Shown piece after piece: positions 59,801 to 64,000 of a DNA stretch of 64,000 nucleotides. The stretch is from Brachypterus glaber (lineage: Eukaryota; Arthropoda; Insecta; Coleoptera; Kateretidae): the NCBI GenBank assembly GCA_958510825.1, contig OY294050.1, positions 42,669,249-42,733,248 of the forward strand, given 5' to 3'. The translations under genes and the position numbers were made by a program. Within the stretch, counting starts at the first letter, position 1. Each line of letters opens with the position of its first letter. A model generated the notes under the pieces. It saw nothing but the letters and a program-made list of their open reading frames with translations, had not been told where the DNA came from and ran no database searches.

Positions 59801-59861
59801 CTAATGTTTGGTTGATATAGTTATCATTGGTTGGTCCATATTCGGTACACAAATTATCGTC
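19804..59861 (-). CDS. Pvr: PDGF/VEGF receptor-type receptor tyrosine kinase (Pvr-like), 16 internal exons, both ends missing
   Basis: Sixteen exons on the minus strand join by GT-AG sites and phase into an uninterrupted 803-codon reading frame. Order: half Ig, four full Ig domains, transmembrane helix, juxtamembrane region ([10 protein letters not shown]), glycine loop [12 protein letters not shown] lysine, alpha-C glutamate in ASELKIM, hinge VIVEYC, kinase insert, [11 protein letters not shown]. Several Ig repeats plus a split kinase define the PDGFR/VEGFR class, and insects carry one such receptor, Pvr, which binds PVF ligands at the plasma membrane and signals in blood-cell and epithelial migration. 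Ig-domain boundaries are all phase-1 introns, as expected for shuffled Ig modules. Start codon, signal peptide and first Ig domains would lie above 59861; activation-loop end and C-lobe below 19804. Coding sequence is about 6% of the 40 kb spanned; introns are full of transposons. The family is certain; the symbol rests on motif recognition. Confidence 0.9.
20401..21943. mobile_element. 1.5 kb foldback element next to exon 15
   Basis: ACACATTAAATTCCGGAC at the left is mirrored by GTCCGGAATTTAATGTG at the right; arms continue inward, including ORF-like stretches read identically from both arms ([17 protein letters not shown] region), to a centre near 21190. No transposase recognised. Confidence 0.75.
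21968..22116 (-). CDS. Pvr: Pvr-like exon 15: end of kinase insert and alpha-E helix
   Basis: Acceptor CTCTTTATAG, donor AAG|GTAATT. Encodes [17 protein letters not shown] and then [20 protein letters not shown], the alpha-E helix of RTKs, ending SRK in phase 0. A long foldback element ends about 24 nt into the downstream intron. Confidence 0.94.
22586..22870 (+). repeat. Two tandem copies of a 142 bp sequence
   Basis: AGAGATAACACTAGAGATAC begins at 22586 and 22728; both copies contain GTGGGAAGGGCTTAACGTAA. Confidence 0.8.
23080..23600. repeat. Repeat with multiple GGGGCAAGTGTAAC-type motifs
   Basis: GGGGCAAGTGTAAC and GGGGTAAGTGTAAA at the left and inverted forms (GTTACACTTGCCCC, TTTACACTTACGCC) at the right suggest an inverted-repeat element with subterminal motifs. 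No coding seen. Confidence 0.55.
23893..25351 (-). mobile_element. LINE reverse-transcriptase fragment with internal 341 bp tandem duplication
   Basis: Minus-strand frame 24252-24974 encodes PQGGHLS (RT motif 4), [15 protein letters not shown] (catalytic FADD), [21 protein letters not shown] and thumb sequence, then continues after a frameshift into 24083-24274 ([22 protein letters not shown]). 24669-25009 is repeated almost identically at 25010-25351, duplicating the FADD region. The 3' end has a (TTA)n tail near 23893-23911. Degenerate non-LTR element. Confidence 0.85.
25409..25515 (-). CDS. Pvr: Pvr-like exon 14: small kinase-insert exon
   Basis: Found by phase: exon 13 leaves two bases and exon 15 needs one, so an intervening exon was required. 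Acceptor TTTTTTCTTCAAG, donor G|GTAACT; 35 complete codons, open throughout, with [16 protein letters not shown] and [10 protein letters not shown]. The composition (Ser/Thr/Asp rich) fits a kinase insert loop. It sits in a ~300 bp non-repetitive island between a LINE fragment and a TA-type repeat. Moderate certainty: there is no motif, only phase, splice sites and an open frame. Confidence 0.72.
25656..26530 (+). repeat. Repeat family J copy (CCCTAGTAGAAA termini)
   Basis: 875 bp, ends CCCTAGTAGAAATTTAACG and TTTTCTACCAGGG; internally dense in AACGTTAGA-type motifs and three near-identical ~65 bp segments around 26330-26460. An inverted relative lies at 51324-52204. Confidence 0.8.
26902..27047. 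mobile_element. 146 bp miniature inverted-repeat element
   Basis: TTCAGGCCTATTCACACGTA pairs with its near-complement at the right end (ATGTGAATAGGCCTGAA); ~45 bp arms. Confidence 0.75.
27180..27300. repeat. Long hairpin
   Basis: GATATTGCCC..TTAACCTGCTTGGCTG pairs with CAGCCAAGCAGGTTAA..GGGCAATATC around a ~25 nt loop. Confidence 0.7.
27759..28809. mobile_element. hAT-type foldback, 1,051 bp, 8 bp target duplication
   Basis: TAGGGTGGGTCAAAAAAA at the left and its complement at the right; GTGGCCAT is duplicated at 27751-27758 and 28810-28817. An 8 bp duplication and TAGGG termini fit the hAT superfamily. It is almost entirely two ~520 bp inverted arms, with no transposase. Confidence 0.85.
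29105..29288 (-). CDS. Pvr: Pvr-like exon 13: kinase hinge and start of the kinase insert
   Basis: Acceptor AAATTTTAG; the leading GA joins the preceding A as Arg (TKRELL). Encodes hinge [20 protein letters not shown], then the polar kinase insert. Best donor is AAG|GTCAGT at 29105, which joins exon 14 in frame. A weaker donor at 29124 (CAA|GTTACA) would instead allow a direct in-frame join to exon 15. Confidence 0.9.
29390..29660. repeat. Fragment of the CAGGGTG-type repeat superfamily
   Basis: Shares TGCACCAATAAAAAT, AACCGTTACCGAGAAAATTG and 'GTAGAATC' segments with 56270-56640. No termini seen. Confidence 0.6.
29686..30185 (-). repeat. Repeat family E copy, inverted
   Basis: Begins CTTTTTCTACGACTGCTTTA and runs to AAATATGTGTTTTGTATT; same family as 17877-18592 and 34685-35346. 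Confidence 0.72.
30329..31055. mobile_element. 727 bp TA-flanked inverted-repeat element (CAGGGTGATCA termini)
   Basis: CAGGGTGATCA...TGATCACCCTG between TA dinucleotides; long arms share GGTCCGGAAATGAGCCCTAA-type sequence. The same length as 38382-39108. Non-autonomous. Confidence 0.82.
31108..31332 (-). CDS. Pvr: Pvr-like exon 12: kinase N-lobe (glycine loop, VAVK, alpha-C)
   Basis: Starts GC AAA CAA after ATTATTTAAG; ends A|GTATGA. Encodes [15 protein letters not shown] (ATP-binding glycine loop), HTTVAVKMV (catalytic lysine), ALASELKIM (glutamate that salt-bridges that lysine) and [14 protein letters not shown], a run highly typical of PDGFR/VEGFR kinases. The acceptor tract is a (TTA)n run that is the tail of a SINE (31336-31625). 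Confidence 0.95.
31336..31625 (-). mobile_element. tRNA-derived SINE whose (TTA)n tail abuts the exon 12 acceptor
   Basis: Minus strand begins with a tRNA-like head: box A-like TAGCGTAGTCGCTAGCG (31606-31622) and box B-like AGTTCGATTCT (31568-31578), followed by a body shared with 61205-61905 and a (TTA)n tail at about 31336-31358. The tail ends four bases before the exon 12 coding sequence, so it supplies the acceptor tract. Confidence 0.8.
32397..32545. mobile_element. ~150 bp miniature element
   Basis: AGGGAACGTTCAAGTATTAC and its complement at the right end; a half copy occurs at 4311-4355. Confidence 0.75.
32950..33830. repeat. Element dense in ACATAAC/CATGTTATG motifs
   Basis: Left end near CACACCCAGTCAACACA and right end TGTGCGGACTGGGCAG are imperfect inverted termini. 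The interior repeatedly shows short motifs such as CTACATAAC, GTACATAAC, ATGTTATGTA. No coding. Confidence 0.6.
34485..34635 (-). CDS. Pvr: Pvr-like exon 11: juxtamembrane segment
   Basis: Acceptor TTTTTTAG, donor G|GTAAGA. 50 codons beginning [10 protein letters not shown]; contains [18 protein letters not shown], the juxtamembrane motif shared by PDGFR/VEGFR-class kinases (tyrosine and tryptophan just before EFP), then IENLKLG running into the glycine loop of the next exon. Confidence 0.95.
34685..35346. repeat. Repeat family E copy
   Basis: TATGGAATAGACAATATTCC to AAAGCAGTCGTAGAAAAATA; lies between exons 11 and 10. ORFs here are shared with 17853-18131 and are repeat sequence. Confidence 0.72.
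35859..35962 (-). CDS. Pvr: Pvr-like exon 10: transmembrane helix
   Basis: Acceptor TTATTTTAG, donor AAG|GTAAGA. A short extracellular linker [10 protein letters not shown] is followed by about 21 hydrophobic residues ([18 protein letters not shown]) and a basic stop-transfer stretch KFYKYK. Position between the last Ig domain and the juxtamembrane exon fits a single-pass type I receptor. Confidence 0.92.
35990..36640. other. Intron sequence with TTGGCGCCC repeats
   Basis: ACTTGGCGCCCCTGCAAA occurs twice (about 36046 and 36105), then a CTGTCTGTTTGTCTGTCCGT tract like that heading families A and G. No coding. Confidence 0.5.
36735..37285. mobile_element. 551 bp TA-flanked inverted-repeat element
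   Basis: CAGCCTGTTCCAGAACTCGC with a near-perfect ~45 bp inverted partner ending GGAACAGGCTG; TA duplicated (36733-36734, 37286-37287). It ends 51 nt downstream of the exon 9 donor. Confidence 0.85.
37336..37495 (-). CDS. Pvr: Pvr-like exon 9: C-terminal half of the membrane-proximal Ig domain
   Basis: Acceptor ATGTTTTAG, donor A|GTAAGT. Encodes [12 protein letters not shown] then [14 protein letters not shown], a canonical Ig F-strand motif with the second cysteine. Confidence 0.92.
37590..38100. repeat. Repeat family F copy
   Basis: Shares ATTTTGCTTGTTCTTATAGG, TTTTGGGTTGGCAACAGAC and AGCGCACTAGTACTTTAGAA segments with the other F copies. Confidence 0.7.
38382..39108. mobile_element. 727 bp TA-flanked inverted-repeat element (CAGGGTGTAAC termini)
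   Basis: CAGGGTGTAACAGAGTCGCA mirrored by TGCGACTCTGTTACATCCTG; TA on each side. Internal sequence is close to 30329-31055 although the outer termini differ. Confidence 0.82.
39400..40180. repeat. Repeat family G copy with minisatellite
   Basis: Same head (GTCGGTCGGTCGG run, TCTGTCCGGGAAATCTTG) and same ACCCCCTGAGGGGT units as 18600-19745, with fewer units; ends at GGGAAAGCTCTTTTACTGGG. Confidence 0.75.
40579..40697 (-). CDS. Pvr: Pvr-like exon 8: N-terminal half of the membrane-proximal Ig domain
   Basis: Acceptor ATATTTCAG, donor AAG|GTAATT. The leading AT with the previous G gives Asp (VEDPIGPK). First cysteine in VVLPCNVSG, tryptophan in SIRWYK; ends phase 0. Confidence 0.9.
40925..41515. 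repeat. Repeat family L copy (GGGACTAAAC)
   Basis: Contains AAAACCTAATTTTACGCTTT, TTCGGGACTAAACTTGCCG and ends GCCAGTTTAGTCCCTTGGTA; inverted partner at 60005-60605. Non-coding. Confidence 0.7.
41672..42561. mobile_element. ~890 bp element with ~75 bp inverted termini
   Basis: CGATTCACTCACCGCAGTAA near 41673 is mirrored by TTACTGCGGTGAGTGAATCG ending near 42560. A related fragment lies at 40855-40925. It holds an open frame (42174-42467, plus) of 97 codons rich in Lys/Asn/Gln with no recognisable domain. Confidence 0.75.
42669..42812 (-). CDS. Pvr: Pvr-like exon 7: C-terminal half of the Ig domain
   Basis: Acceptor TATTTTAG, donor G|GTAGGC. Contains [11 protein letters not shown] (second Ig cysteine) and ends YVSVE. 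The long inverted repeat at 42865-44045 begins about 50 nt upstream of its acceptor. Confidence 0.88.
42865..44045. mobile_element. 1.18 kb near-perfect palindrome
   Basis: AAAGAACCTGGCACACATAT at the left mirrors ATATGTGTGACAGGTTCTTT at the right; arms of ~575 bp meet near 43458 and include GGTTCCTGGGCCTCAGTCAA. No coding, no clear target duplication. Confidence 0.8.
44157..44600. repeat. Repeat family F copy
   Basis: TTTTCTATTTTGCGACTCTT to GAGCAAAATAGAAAAAATTG, then AACACGTTTTTAGCGCAC. Same family as 17447-17870. Confidence 0.72.
44872..45042 (-). CDS. Pvr: Pvr-like exon 6: N-terminal half of an Ig domain
   Basis: Acceptor ATTTCTAG, donor G|GTAATG; phase 1 on both sides. 57 codons; linker [11 protein letters not shown], first cysteine in LNITCGA and core tryptophan in IVWYFND. 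Without it exons 5 and 7 would join in frame but lack half an Ig domain, so it was sought and found by phase. An AT-rich (TAA)n tract lies in the intron just downstream. Confidence 0.88.
45308..45438. repeat. Short inverted-repeat element
   Basis: TGATTTTATTGTCTTAAGGT is mirrored by CTTAAGACAATAAAATCA; a ~130 bp miniature element between exons 6 and 5. Confidence 0.7.
45921..46080 (-). CDS. Pvr: Pvr-like exon 5: C-terminal half of the Ig domain
   Basis: Acceptor TTTTTTTAG, donor G|GTAATG. Starts in phase 0 with INEKYTSIQ and contains [14 protein letters not shown], the second Ig cysteine context. Joins exon 4 in frame. Confidence 0.9.
46195..46246. repeat. (TA)n microsatellite
   Basis: About 25 TA units in the intron upstream of exon 5. 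Confidence 0.95.
46753..48486 (-). repeat. Tandem duplication of the 3' part of exon 4 (154 bp unit, five copies, one split off by a LINE)
   Basis: Units start at 48333 (the genuine exon's 3' end), 48179, 48025, 47871 and 46753; the spacing is exactly 154 bp in the uninterrupted part. Each unit holds ~97 nt of exon 4 reading [17 protein letters not shown] without stops, the donor GTAAAT, then a short intron stretch with a pyrimidine-rich patch. A potential acceptor TTAAG precedes each copy, but using it would shift the frame. A 954 bp LINE separates the leftmost copy from the rest. Confidence 0.92.
46909..47862 (+). mobile_element. 5'-truncated LINE with RNase H domain, flanked by 11 bp target duplication
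   Basis: Flanked by AATTTTTAACA at 46898-46908 and 47863-47873; ends in a (TCAA)n tail. It encodes the end of a non-LTR retrotransposon polyprotein: an RNase H domain ([51 protein letters not shown]) and a C-terminal CCHC-like segment ([18 protein letters not shown]). The first RNase H acidic residue is replaced (TNGSK for the usual T-D-G) and at least two in-frame stops occur, so it is dead. RNase H places it in an I/R1/Jockey-like group. Confidence 0.88.
48379..48518 (-). CDS. Pvr: Pvr-like exon 4: N-terminal half of an Ig domain (source of a tandem duplication)
   Basis: Acceptor TTTATTTTAG, donor AAG|GTAAAT. The leading AT joins the previous G to give Asp; ends in phase 0. 46 codons with the first Ig cysteine in [17 protein letters not shown] and the core tryptophan. 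The last ~97 nt of the exon plus its donor and ~57 nt of intron were copied in tandem downstream (see 46753-48486). This is the only copy with the full 5' half and a good acceptor. Confidence 0.9.
48659..49685. mobile_element. ~1.03 kb inverted-repeat element (ACCGGGTGTCCCACC)
   Basis: ACCGGGTGTCCCACCAGGTT mirrored by AACCTGGTGGGACACCCGGT. Inner copies of the same termini occur near 48961. Related to 52634-53577. Confidence 0.8.
49690..51300. other. AT-rich intron sequence with a loose inverted repeat
   Basis: No exon found. Segments around 49825-49890 (ACACTAGGCATCACGG, CTTGCCCCGATTGG) reappear inverted around 50855-50930, so part is an old foldback. Otherwise homopolymer-rich sequence. Confidence 0.5.
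51324..52204 (-). mobile_element. Repeat family J copy, TA target duplication, beside exon 3 donor
   Basis: 881 bp, CCCTGGTAGAAAAG...ACTAGGG with TA on both sides (51322-51323, 52205-52206). It starts 11 nt into the intron after exon 3. Confidence 0.85.
52216..52394 (-). CDS. Pvr: Pvr-like exon 3: C-terminal half of the same Ig domain
   Basis: Acceptor TTTATAG, donor G|GTAAGAGAC. Enters needing one base and leaves one. Contains [18 protein letters not shown], the usual D-x-G-x-Y pattern before the F strand, but isoleucine instead of the second cysteine, matching the missing first cysteine in the preceding exon. A TA-flanked repeat begins 11 nt into the downstream intron. Confidence 0.85.
52449..53771. 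mobile_element. 1.3 kb foldback with nested inverted termini
   Basis: Outer arms start AAAATCGTTAGCCGTTTTTG and end in its complement near 53771. Inside, GGGTGTCCCACCAAGTTCTT (52636) and GTGGGACACCCGGT (53562) are the termini of a 48659-type element. GTACCACTATGGTACC-like palindromes lie in both arms. Confidence 0.8.
53932..54190 (+). pseudogene. Short LINE reverse-transcriptase remnant
   Basis: Reads [14 protein letters not shown] then a stop, then [23 protein letters not shown] (catalytic FADD), and after a frameshift [15 protein letters not shown], the standard RT thumb motif. It is a second, unrelated LINE lineage (GSVLGP rather than GGHLS). Only about 260 bp survive; no tail or target duplication seen. 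Confidence 0.78.
54363..54492 (-). CDS. Pvr: Pvr-like exon 2: N-terminal half of an Ig domain
   Basis: Acceptor TTCTTTTAG, donor TG|GTAAGTAT. The leading AA completes a lysine with the previous exon; the trailing TG completes a tryptophan (TIEW) with the next. 43 codons including [10 protein letters not shown]. Where Ig domains usually have the first cysteine, this half has a tryptophan (QIEWRV), so the domain may lack the canonical disulfide. Confidence 0.8.
54545..55510. repeat. Two family F copies head to head
   Basis: The left copy runs to the GCAAAATAGAAAAAATTG end (~54870), the right copy is its inversion from ~55110 to AATAGAAAAAC near 55508; between them lie inverted AGCGCACTAGTACTTTAG segments. 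Confidence 0.75.
55560..55995. other. Unassigned intron segment
   Basis: GC-richer patch near 55610-55690 (AGACGGATGTGGCCGCTTTGG) and 55870-55920 (GCGTCTGCGCAAAC). No frame, splice pair or repeat partner found within the window. Confidence 0.4.
56000..57218. mobile_element. Larger CAGGGTG-type element, interrupted by a Penelope tail
   Basis: CAGGGTGATTCAGAAATAAG mirrored by TTATTTCTGAATCACCCTG. Arms share CTAAGGGAGCTACG-type sequence with 30329-31055. Carries the 118 bp insertion at 56915-57032. Confidence 0.8.
56915..57032. mobile_element. 118 bp Penelope tail insertion, inverted, 14 bp target duplication
   Basis: ACTCTATATTGTGG is duplicated at 56901-56914 and 57033-57046. The insert is only the terminal sequence of the local Penelope family (AAAGAACTTTCACTTTCGGG type) as two inverted copies meeting near 56980. 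It interrupts a TA-flanked element (56000-57218). Confidence 0.85.
57890..58930. mobile_element. Element with inverted 15 bp minisatellite arms (CGCGGTAATGG)
   Basis: 58011-58110 is a run of ~15 bp units of the type TTACCGCG; 58746-58890 is the inverted run, CGCGGTAATGGTCTT repeated about nine times. Between them a 107 bp sequence is duplicated in tandem (58145-58251, 58252-58358). ORFs here read through the repeats. No transposase recognised. Confidence 0.72.
59165..59605. mobile_element. ~440 bp inverted-repeat element
   Basis: AAAGTTTATTTTTTTAAGGT is mirrored by ACCTTAAAAAAATAAACTTT-type sequence near 59570-59600; ~45 bp arms. About 90 bp from exon 1. Confidence 0.7.
59699..59861 (-). CDS. 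Pvr: Pvr-like exon 1 in window: C-terminal half of an Ig domain
   Basis: Acceptor TTTTTCTAG, donor A|GTAAGT; enters in phase 0 and leaves one base. It encodes 54 codons beginning DDNLCTEYG and containing the Ig signature [10 protein letters not shown] (conserved Asp, Gly, Tyr and the second cysteine of the fold). N-glycosylation sequons are frequent (NQT, NAT, NHS, NTT). The first half of this Ig domain must lie to the right; nothing Ig-like was seen between 59862 and 64000. Confidence 0.85.
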
Positions 59862-60004
59862 CTAGAAAAATACAGTTAATTAATATTTAAAATAAACTTT
59901 GACTAATAACTTTAACTTTATATAAACTGCTCAGTAAATGAAGTGAATCACTAAAAAAAATAATTTTTTTAAATTACTATATTTCAAAGACCGAGAACTC
60001 GTTT

Positions 60005-60605
60005 TAATAGTTATTTATATACCAAGGGACTAAACTGGCTGTTTTAGTCCCGCTGCATTAGTGTTTCCTGAGCGAGCGTAGCGAGCGAGGGAAACAGAAA
60101 CGCAAGGGACTAAAACAGCCAAGTTTAGTCCTGAGGTATATGCACTATTTTTTGCAGGACCAAACATAATTTAGGTAGGTAGATAAAATTAAAATTAAAA
60201 ACCACGCGTCTAAAATCGTTTGTTTTATTTTCGTAATTTAATCAAGATGCCTGTAAATTGCGAAAAGTCAGTTTCATGGCTATTTCAATTGTTTTTTTAA
60301 TATGGTTGACACAAACGTCAAAAAAATGGACTAAGATGATAAATTTTAAGTTATGTATAAATTGTTATAACAATGTTATTTTTAAAGCTTTTCTTTGTTA
60401 AAATCAAATAAATTGGTTTGAATCGCTAATTTATTACAAAACACCACCAAACCTAATTTTTGAACCAGCAAATCACATAGTAAGTATAATATTTTAATAT
60501 TATCAAGGTTGCCGTGATTTTTATTCCCTAGGGAGAAAAACGGCAAGTTTAGTCCCGAAAATGAAAGCGTAAAATTAGGTTTTAGTCTTGGTCGTGCAAA
60601 AATTA
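60005..60605. repeat. Repeat family L copy, inverted
   Basis: ACCAAGGGACTAAACTGGCT to GGTTTTAGTCTTGGTCG; inverted relative to 40925-41515, with an extra GAGCGAGCGTAGCGAGCGAG segment near 60070. Confidence 0.72.
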
Positions 60606-60609
60606 TTTT

Positions 60610-61200
60610 TCTTTTACCTAAAAGGATGTTCTTTTGGCTTTATTTTGCAATGATAAAGATTAAAAAAATAAATTATTTAAACAGGTTGCACCGTAATAAG
60701 CCCGAGTATGTTTTATTAGGTAGAGTTGTCTTATGTCCCGTTTTGGCAACAATTGTTTTTGTAAAGTCTTAAGTACTTATTTTTATAGAAGGTTTTATTC
60801 TTAACAATTTGATTTTTTCTAAACATGTCTATGACTTTTTTCCAGGGCTATGAAGGATTTTGCAAAAGAGTGCATATTTGTCGCTTAAGCTATTAGCAAA
60901 TAGAATTTTAAAAAATTTGATAACCAAAACTGCCGTCAGAGGAGGTTTTCTTATTGTGCAAATGACATTTTTTTTTGTTTAAAAAATAACAAAGAAAGAA
61001 AATTTTCAGTTTTATCTTCAATTTGATCGTTTGTATTAAAAAATAAAGCCCATTCTGCTATCGATGGTTTGCAAAAATGTCTTAATTTAACAATATTTCG
61101 TCATTAACAGTTGCTGTGATTGATTTAAAGAAATATAATTACTTTTAGCAGGGTACCAGGTACCTACAAAAATGATGTTTTAAACGATTATAAAAGCCAA
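60610..61200. other. Unassigned sequence upstream of exon 1
   Basis: Searched on the minus strand for the missing Ig half-exon (cysteine and tryptophan context with a GT donor in phase 0); none seen. Confidence 0.4.
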
Positions 61201-61204
61201 TTAC

Positions 61205-61905
61205 ATTTATTCATTTTTGTTTAACCTGGTATTATTCTACTTAATTAGGCATCCCCTAAGTCCAGGACTTGTGTGGGCTAGTAGTACACGGAAAGAAATT
61301 AGTGGGCTCTGCGCTATACATTATAAGATATTTGGTAACAGTGGCAAATTATAGTGATTTAAGCTATAGATTATAAGGGACACAATAACTAATAATGTTA
61401 AAAATAAATTGGAAACGATTATATATATTACAGACACGATTATATTTATTACAGGCACTATTATAAATTTACAGAAATTTTATTATATTATAAAAATTAT
61501 TAGCACGGACAATAATTAAATCTATTTAAGCTATAAATGCCATACTATTTGTTATATTTTATTATTCACTAAACAATTAAAGTATTTCATATAAATTTTT
61601 ACACTGACTGCCATAATTGTAAGAGAAAGCCTTGTATTTATATAATAAGCGATTATAATTTGCTTGGTGTGTTATAGCTCCTAGCTATAATTTTTTTTTT
61701 CCGTGTAGAGGGAACCACCTGCTTTAATTGACTTTCGAACCAATTTATAGGGAATGTCCGCTTCACTAACGCCTTCGCCAAATTTCAATTATTATTTAAC
61801 TGAAAAAGGCAAATCGGCACCGGTGAGAATCTAACTCACGCTATTTGGGTAGTAAACTCGTCAAGTACGACGCGGTAGTCTACTACACCAATCCTCCCAT
61901 TAATT
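61205..61905 (-). mobile_element. Second SINE copy, split by a nested miniature element
   Basis: Shares the body (AAGTCCAGGACTTGTGTGGG, AGGGAACCACCTGCTT, CGCCTTCGCCAAATTTCAAT) and a decayed tRNA-like head at about 61832-61900 with the copy at 31336-31625. It is interrupted at 61287-61705. Confidence 0.78.
61287..61705. mobile_element. 419 bp miniature inverted-repeat element with TA duplication, inside a SINE
   Basis: Ends CACGGAAA...TTCCGTG and duplicates TA (61285-61286, 61706-61707). Removing it restores the SINE sequence seen at 31336-31625. TA target and short termini fit a Tc1/mariner-type non-autonomous element. Confidence 0.82.
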
Positions 61906-62220
61906 AGTAATTTTTACTTATAGTATATAAAATAATGACAAATAATCTTAAATTAAATAGTTAATATAGGTTAAATAATTAGGTTAAACTTATGTAGGGT
62001 CTTAGCTTATTTACTAACAGCTTAAACAGCTGGTGGCCTAGGCCAATATGCACTCTTTTACAAAATCCTTAATACCCCTGAAAAAAAAGGTTGTAGACAT
62101 ATTTAGAAAATATCAAATGGTTAAGAATAAAACGTTCTATAAAAATAAGTAGTAATAAGACTTTACAAAAATAATTTTTGCGAAAACGATACATACAAAA
62201 TACTCGCGCTTATTTCGGTG

Positions 62221-64000
62221 CACCCTGTATAAATAATTAATTTTTTGAATCTTTATTATTGTAAAATGAAGCAAAAAGGTCATCCCTTTAGTCAAAAGAA
62301 AAATCATTTCAAACGGGCTAGCGTTCTTTGAAATATAGTGCTTTAAAATTTGTCAATTTTTTTAGTGATCCACTTCGTTAGCCGTTAAAAAAATATGTCT
62401 GCGTGGAGTCTGCTGAAATAATTCATCCACAGAAACAAGACATTACAAAATTTGTTTGCTTGTCTGTCATATTTTTAAACGTAAATTAAAAGCAAGATTC
62501 TAAATTACTGTTTAATTCTGAATGCAGTGAGGTAGCAACTTAAAATACAGGGTGTTGAAAATATACCAACTTAATTTAATAGTTATAAAATTTATTAATA
62601 AAATCCTATACCTAAAAAAACATACTCGCACTTATTTCGGTGCACCCTGTATAAATAATTAATTTTTTGAATCTTTATTATTGTAAAATAAAGCAAAAAG
62701 ATCATCCTTTTAGGCAAAAAAAAATCATTTCAAAAGGGCTAGCGTTCTTTGAAATATAGTGCTTTAAAATTTGTCAATTTTATTAGTGATCCACTTCGTC
62801 AGCCGTTAAAAAAATATGTCTGCGTGGAGTCTGCTTAAATAATTCATCCACAGAAACAAGACATTACAAAATTTGTTTGCTTGTCTGTCATATTTTTAAA
62901 CGTAAATTAAAAGCAAGATTCTAAATTACTGTTTAATTCTGAATGCAGTGAGGTAGCAACTTAAAATACAGGGTGTTGAAAATATACCAACTTAATTTAA
63001 TAGTTATAAAATTTATTAATAAAATCCTATACCTAAAAAAACATACTCGCACTTATTTCGGTGCACCCTGTATAAATAATTAATTTTTTGAATCTTTATT
63101 ATTGTAAAATAAAGCAAAAAGATCATCCCTTTAGGCAAAAAAAATAATTTCAAACGGGCTAGCGTTCTTTGAAATATAGTGTTTTAAAATATGTTATTTT
63201 TTTTAGTGATCCACTTCGTTTGCTGTTAAAAAAAATATTTCTGCGTGAAGTGCTTAAATGATTCATCTAATATGCTCCACAGAAACAAGACATTACAAAA
63301 TTTGTTTGTTTGTCTGTCATATTTTTCATACGTAAATTAAAAGCAAGATTCTAAATTACTGTTTAATTCTGAATGCAGTAAGGTAGCAACTTAAAATACA
63401 GGGTGTTGAAAATATACCTACTTAATTTAATAGTTGATTTACACCAAAATTTATTAATAAAATCCTATACCTAAGAAAACATACTCGCGCTTATTTCGGT
63501 GCACCCTGTATAAATAATTAATTTTTTGAATCTTTATTATTGTAAAATAAAGCAAAAAGATCATCCCTTTAGGCAAAAAAAAATCATTTCAAACGGGCTA
63601 GCGTTCTTTGAAATATAGTGTTTTAAAATATGTTATTTTTTTTAGTGATCCACTTCGTTTGCTGTTAAAAAAAATATTTCTGCGTGGAGTCTGCTTAAAT
63701 GATTCATCTACTATGCTCCACAGAAACAAGACATTACAAAATTTGTTTGCTTGTCTGTCATATTTTTAAACGTAAATTAAAAGCAAGATCCTAAATTACT
63801 GTTTAATTCTGAATGCAGTGAGGTAGCAACTTAATTTAATAGTTGATTTACACCAACATTTATTAATAAAATCATATACCTAAGAAAACATACTCGCGCT
63901 TATTTCGGTGCACCCTGTATAAATAATTAATTTTTTGAATCTTTATTATTGTAAAATAAAGCAAAAAGATCATCCCTTTAGGCAAAAGAAAAATCATTTT
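62221..64000. repeat. ~420 bp satellite array, running off the right edge
   Basis: CACCCTGTATAAATAATTAA recurs at 62221, 62643, 63064, 63502 and 63911 (spacings 422, 421, 438, 409). Each unit contains CAGGGTGTTGAAAATATACC except the last, which lacks it, and a GGGCTAGCGTTCTTTGAAAT block. No coding. Confidence 0.9.

Overview
This window looks like AT-rich, repeat-laden insect nuclear DNA. It holds one recognisable host gene, read on the minus strand: a receptor tyrosine kinase of the PDGF/VEGF-receptor type (insect Pvr). Sixteen exons can be joined by splice sites and reading phase from 59861 down to 19804. Together they give 2,409 coding nt, or 803 codons, with no stop and phase 0 at both ends. 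From the N-terminal side they encode the second half of one immunoglobulin (Ig) domain, four complete Ig domains (each split by an internal intron and bounded by phase-1 introns), a transmembrane helix, the juxtamembrane segment, the glycine-rich loop with its VAVK lysine, the hinge, a small kinase-insert exon, and the catalytic loop (HGDLAARN) with DFG. The first Ig domains lie beyond the right edge. The rest of the kinase C-lobe lies beyond the left edge, or less likely in the 200-base assembly gap. The organism is probably an insect; a beetle is possible but cannot be shown from this sequence.

Almost everything else is mobile or repetitive DNA in and downstream of the introns. From left to right: 1-8.8 kb holds several copies of a ~690 bp element, a 5'-truncated LINE tail, and nested foldback elements. 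At 4.6-5.4 kb and 14.8-16.0 kb lie head-to-tail arrays of a 354 bp monomer, each monomer with a hammerhead ribozyme on the minus strand. At 8.9-12.1 kb are Penelope-like element fragments with a GIY-YIG endonuclease and two more hammerhead families. At 13-22 kb are foldback and miniature elements, the gap, and a minisatellite. At 22-31 kb are the kinase exons, a LINE reverse-transcriptase fragment and a hAT-like foldback. At 31-46 kb are juxtamembrane, transmembrane and Ig exons among a tRNA-derived SINE and TA-flanked miniature elements. At 46-49 kb an Ig half-exon has been partly tandem-duplicated (154 bp unit, five copies) and split by a LINE. At 49-60 kb are further Ig exons among foldbacks, and 60-64 kb holds a SINE with a nested element and a ~420 bp satellite that runs off the edge.

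The most interesting system is the hammerhead-bearing repeats. The 354 bp arrays have the architecture of animal retrozymes: head-to-tail monomers with one type I hammerhead each, the whole array flanked by a target-site duplication (16 bp perfect at 14.8 kb; about 15 bp with one mismatch at 4.6 kb) and ending in an inverted tail. Penelope-like fragments, whose reverse transcriptase is the likely mobiliser, carry related ribozymes with self-complementary stem III in the same window. All assignments come from reading the sequence; no database search or folding program was run.
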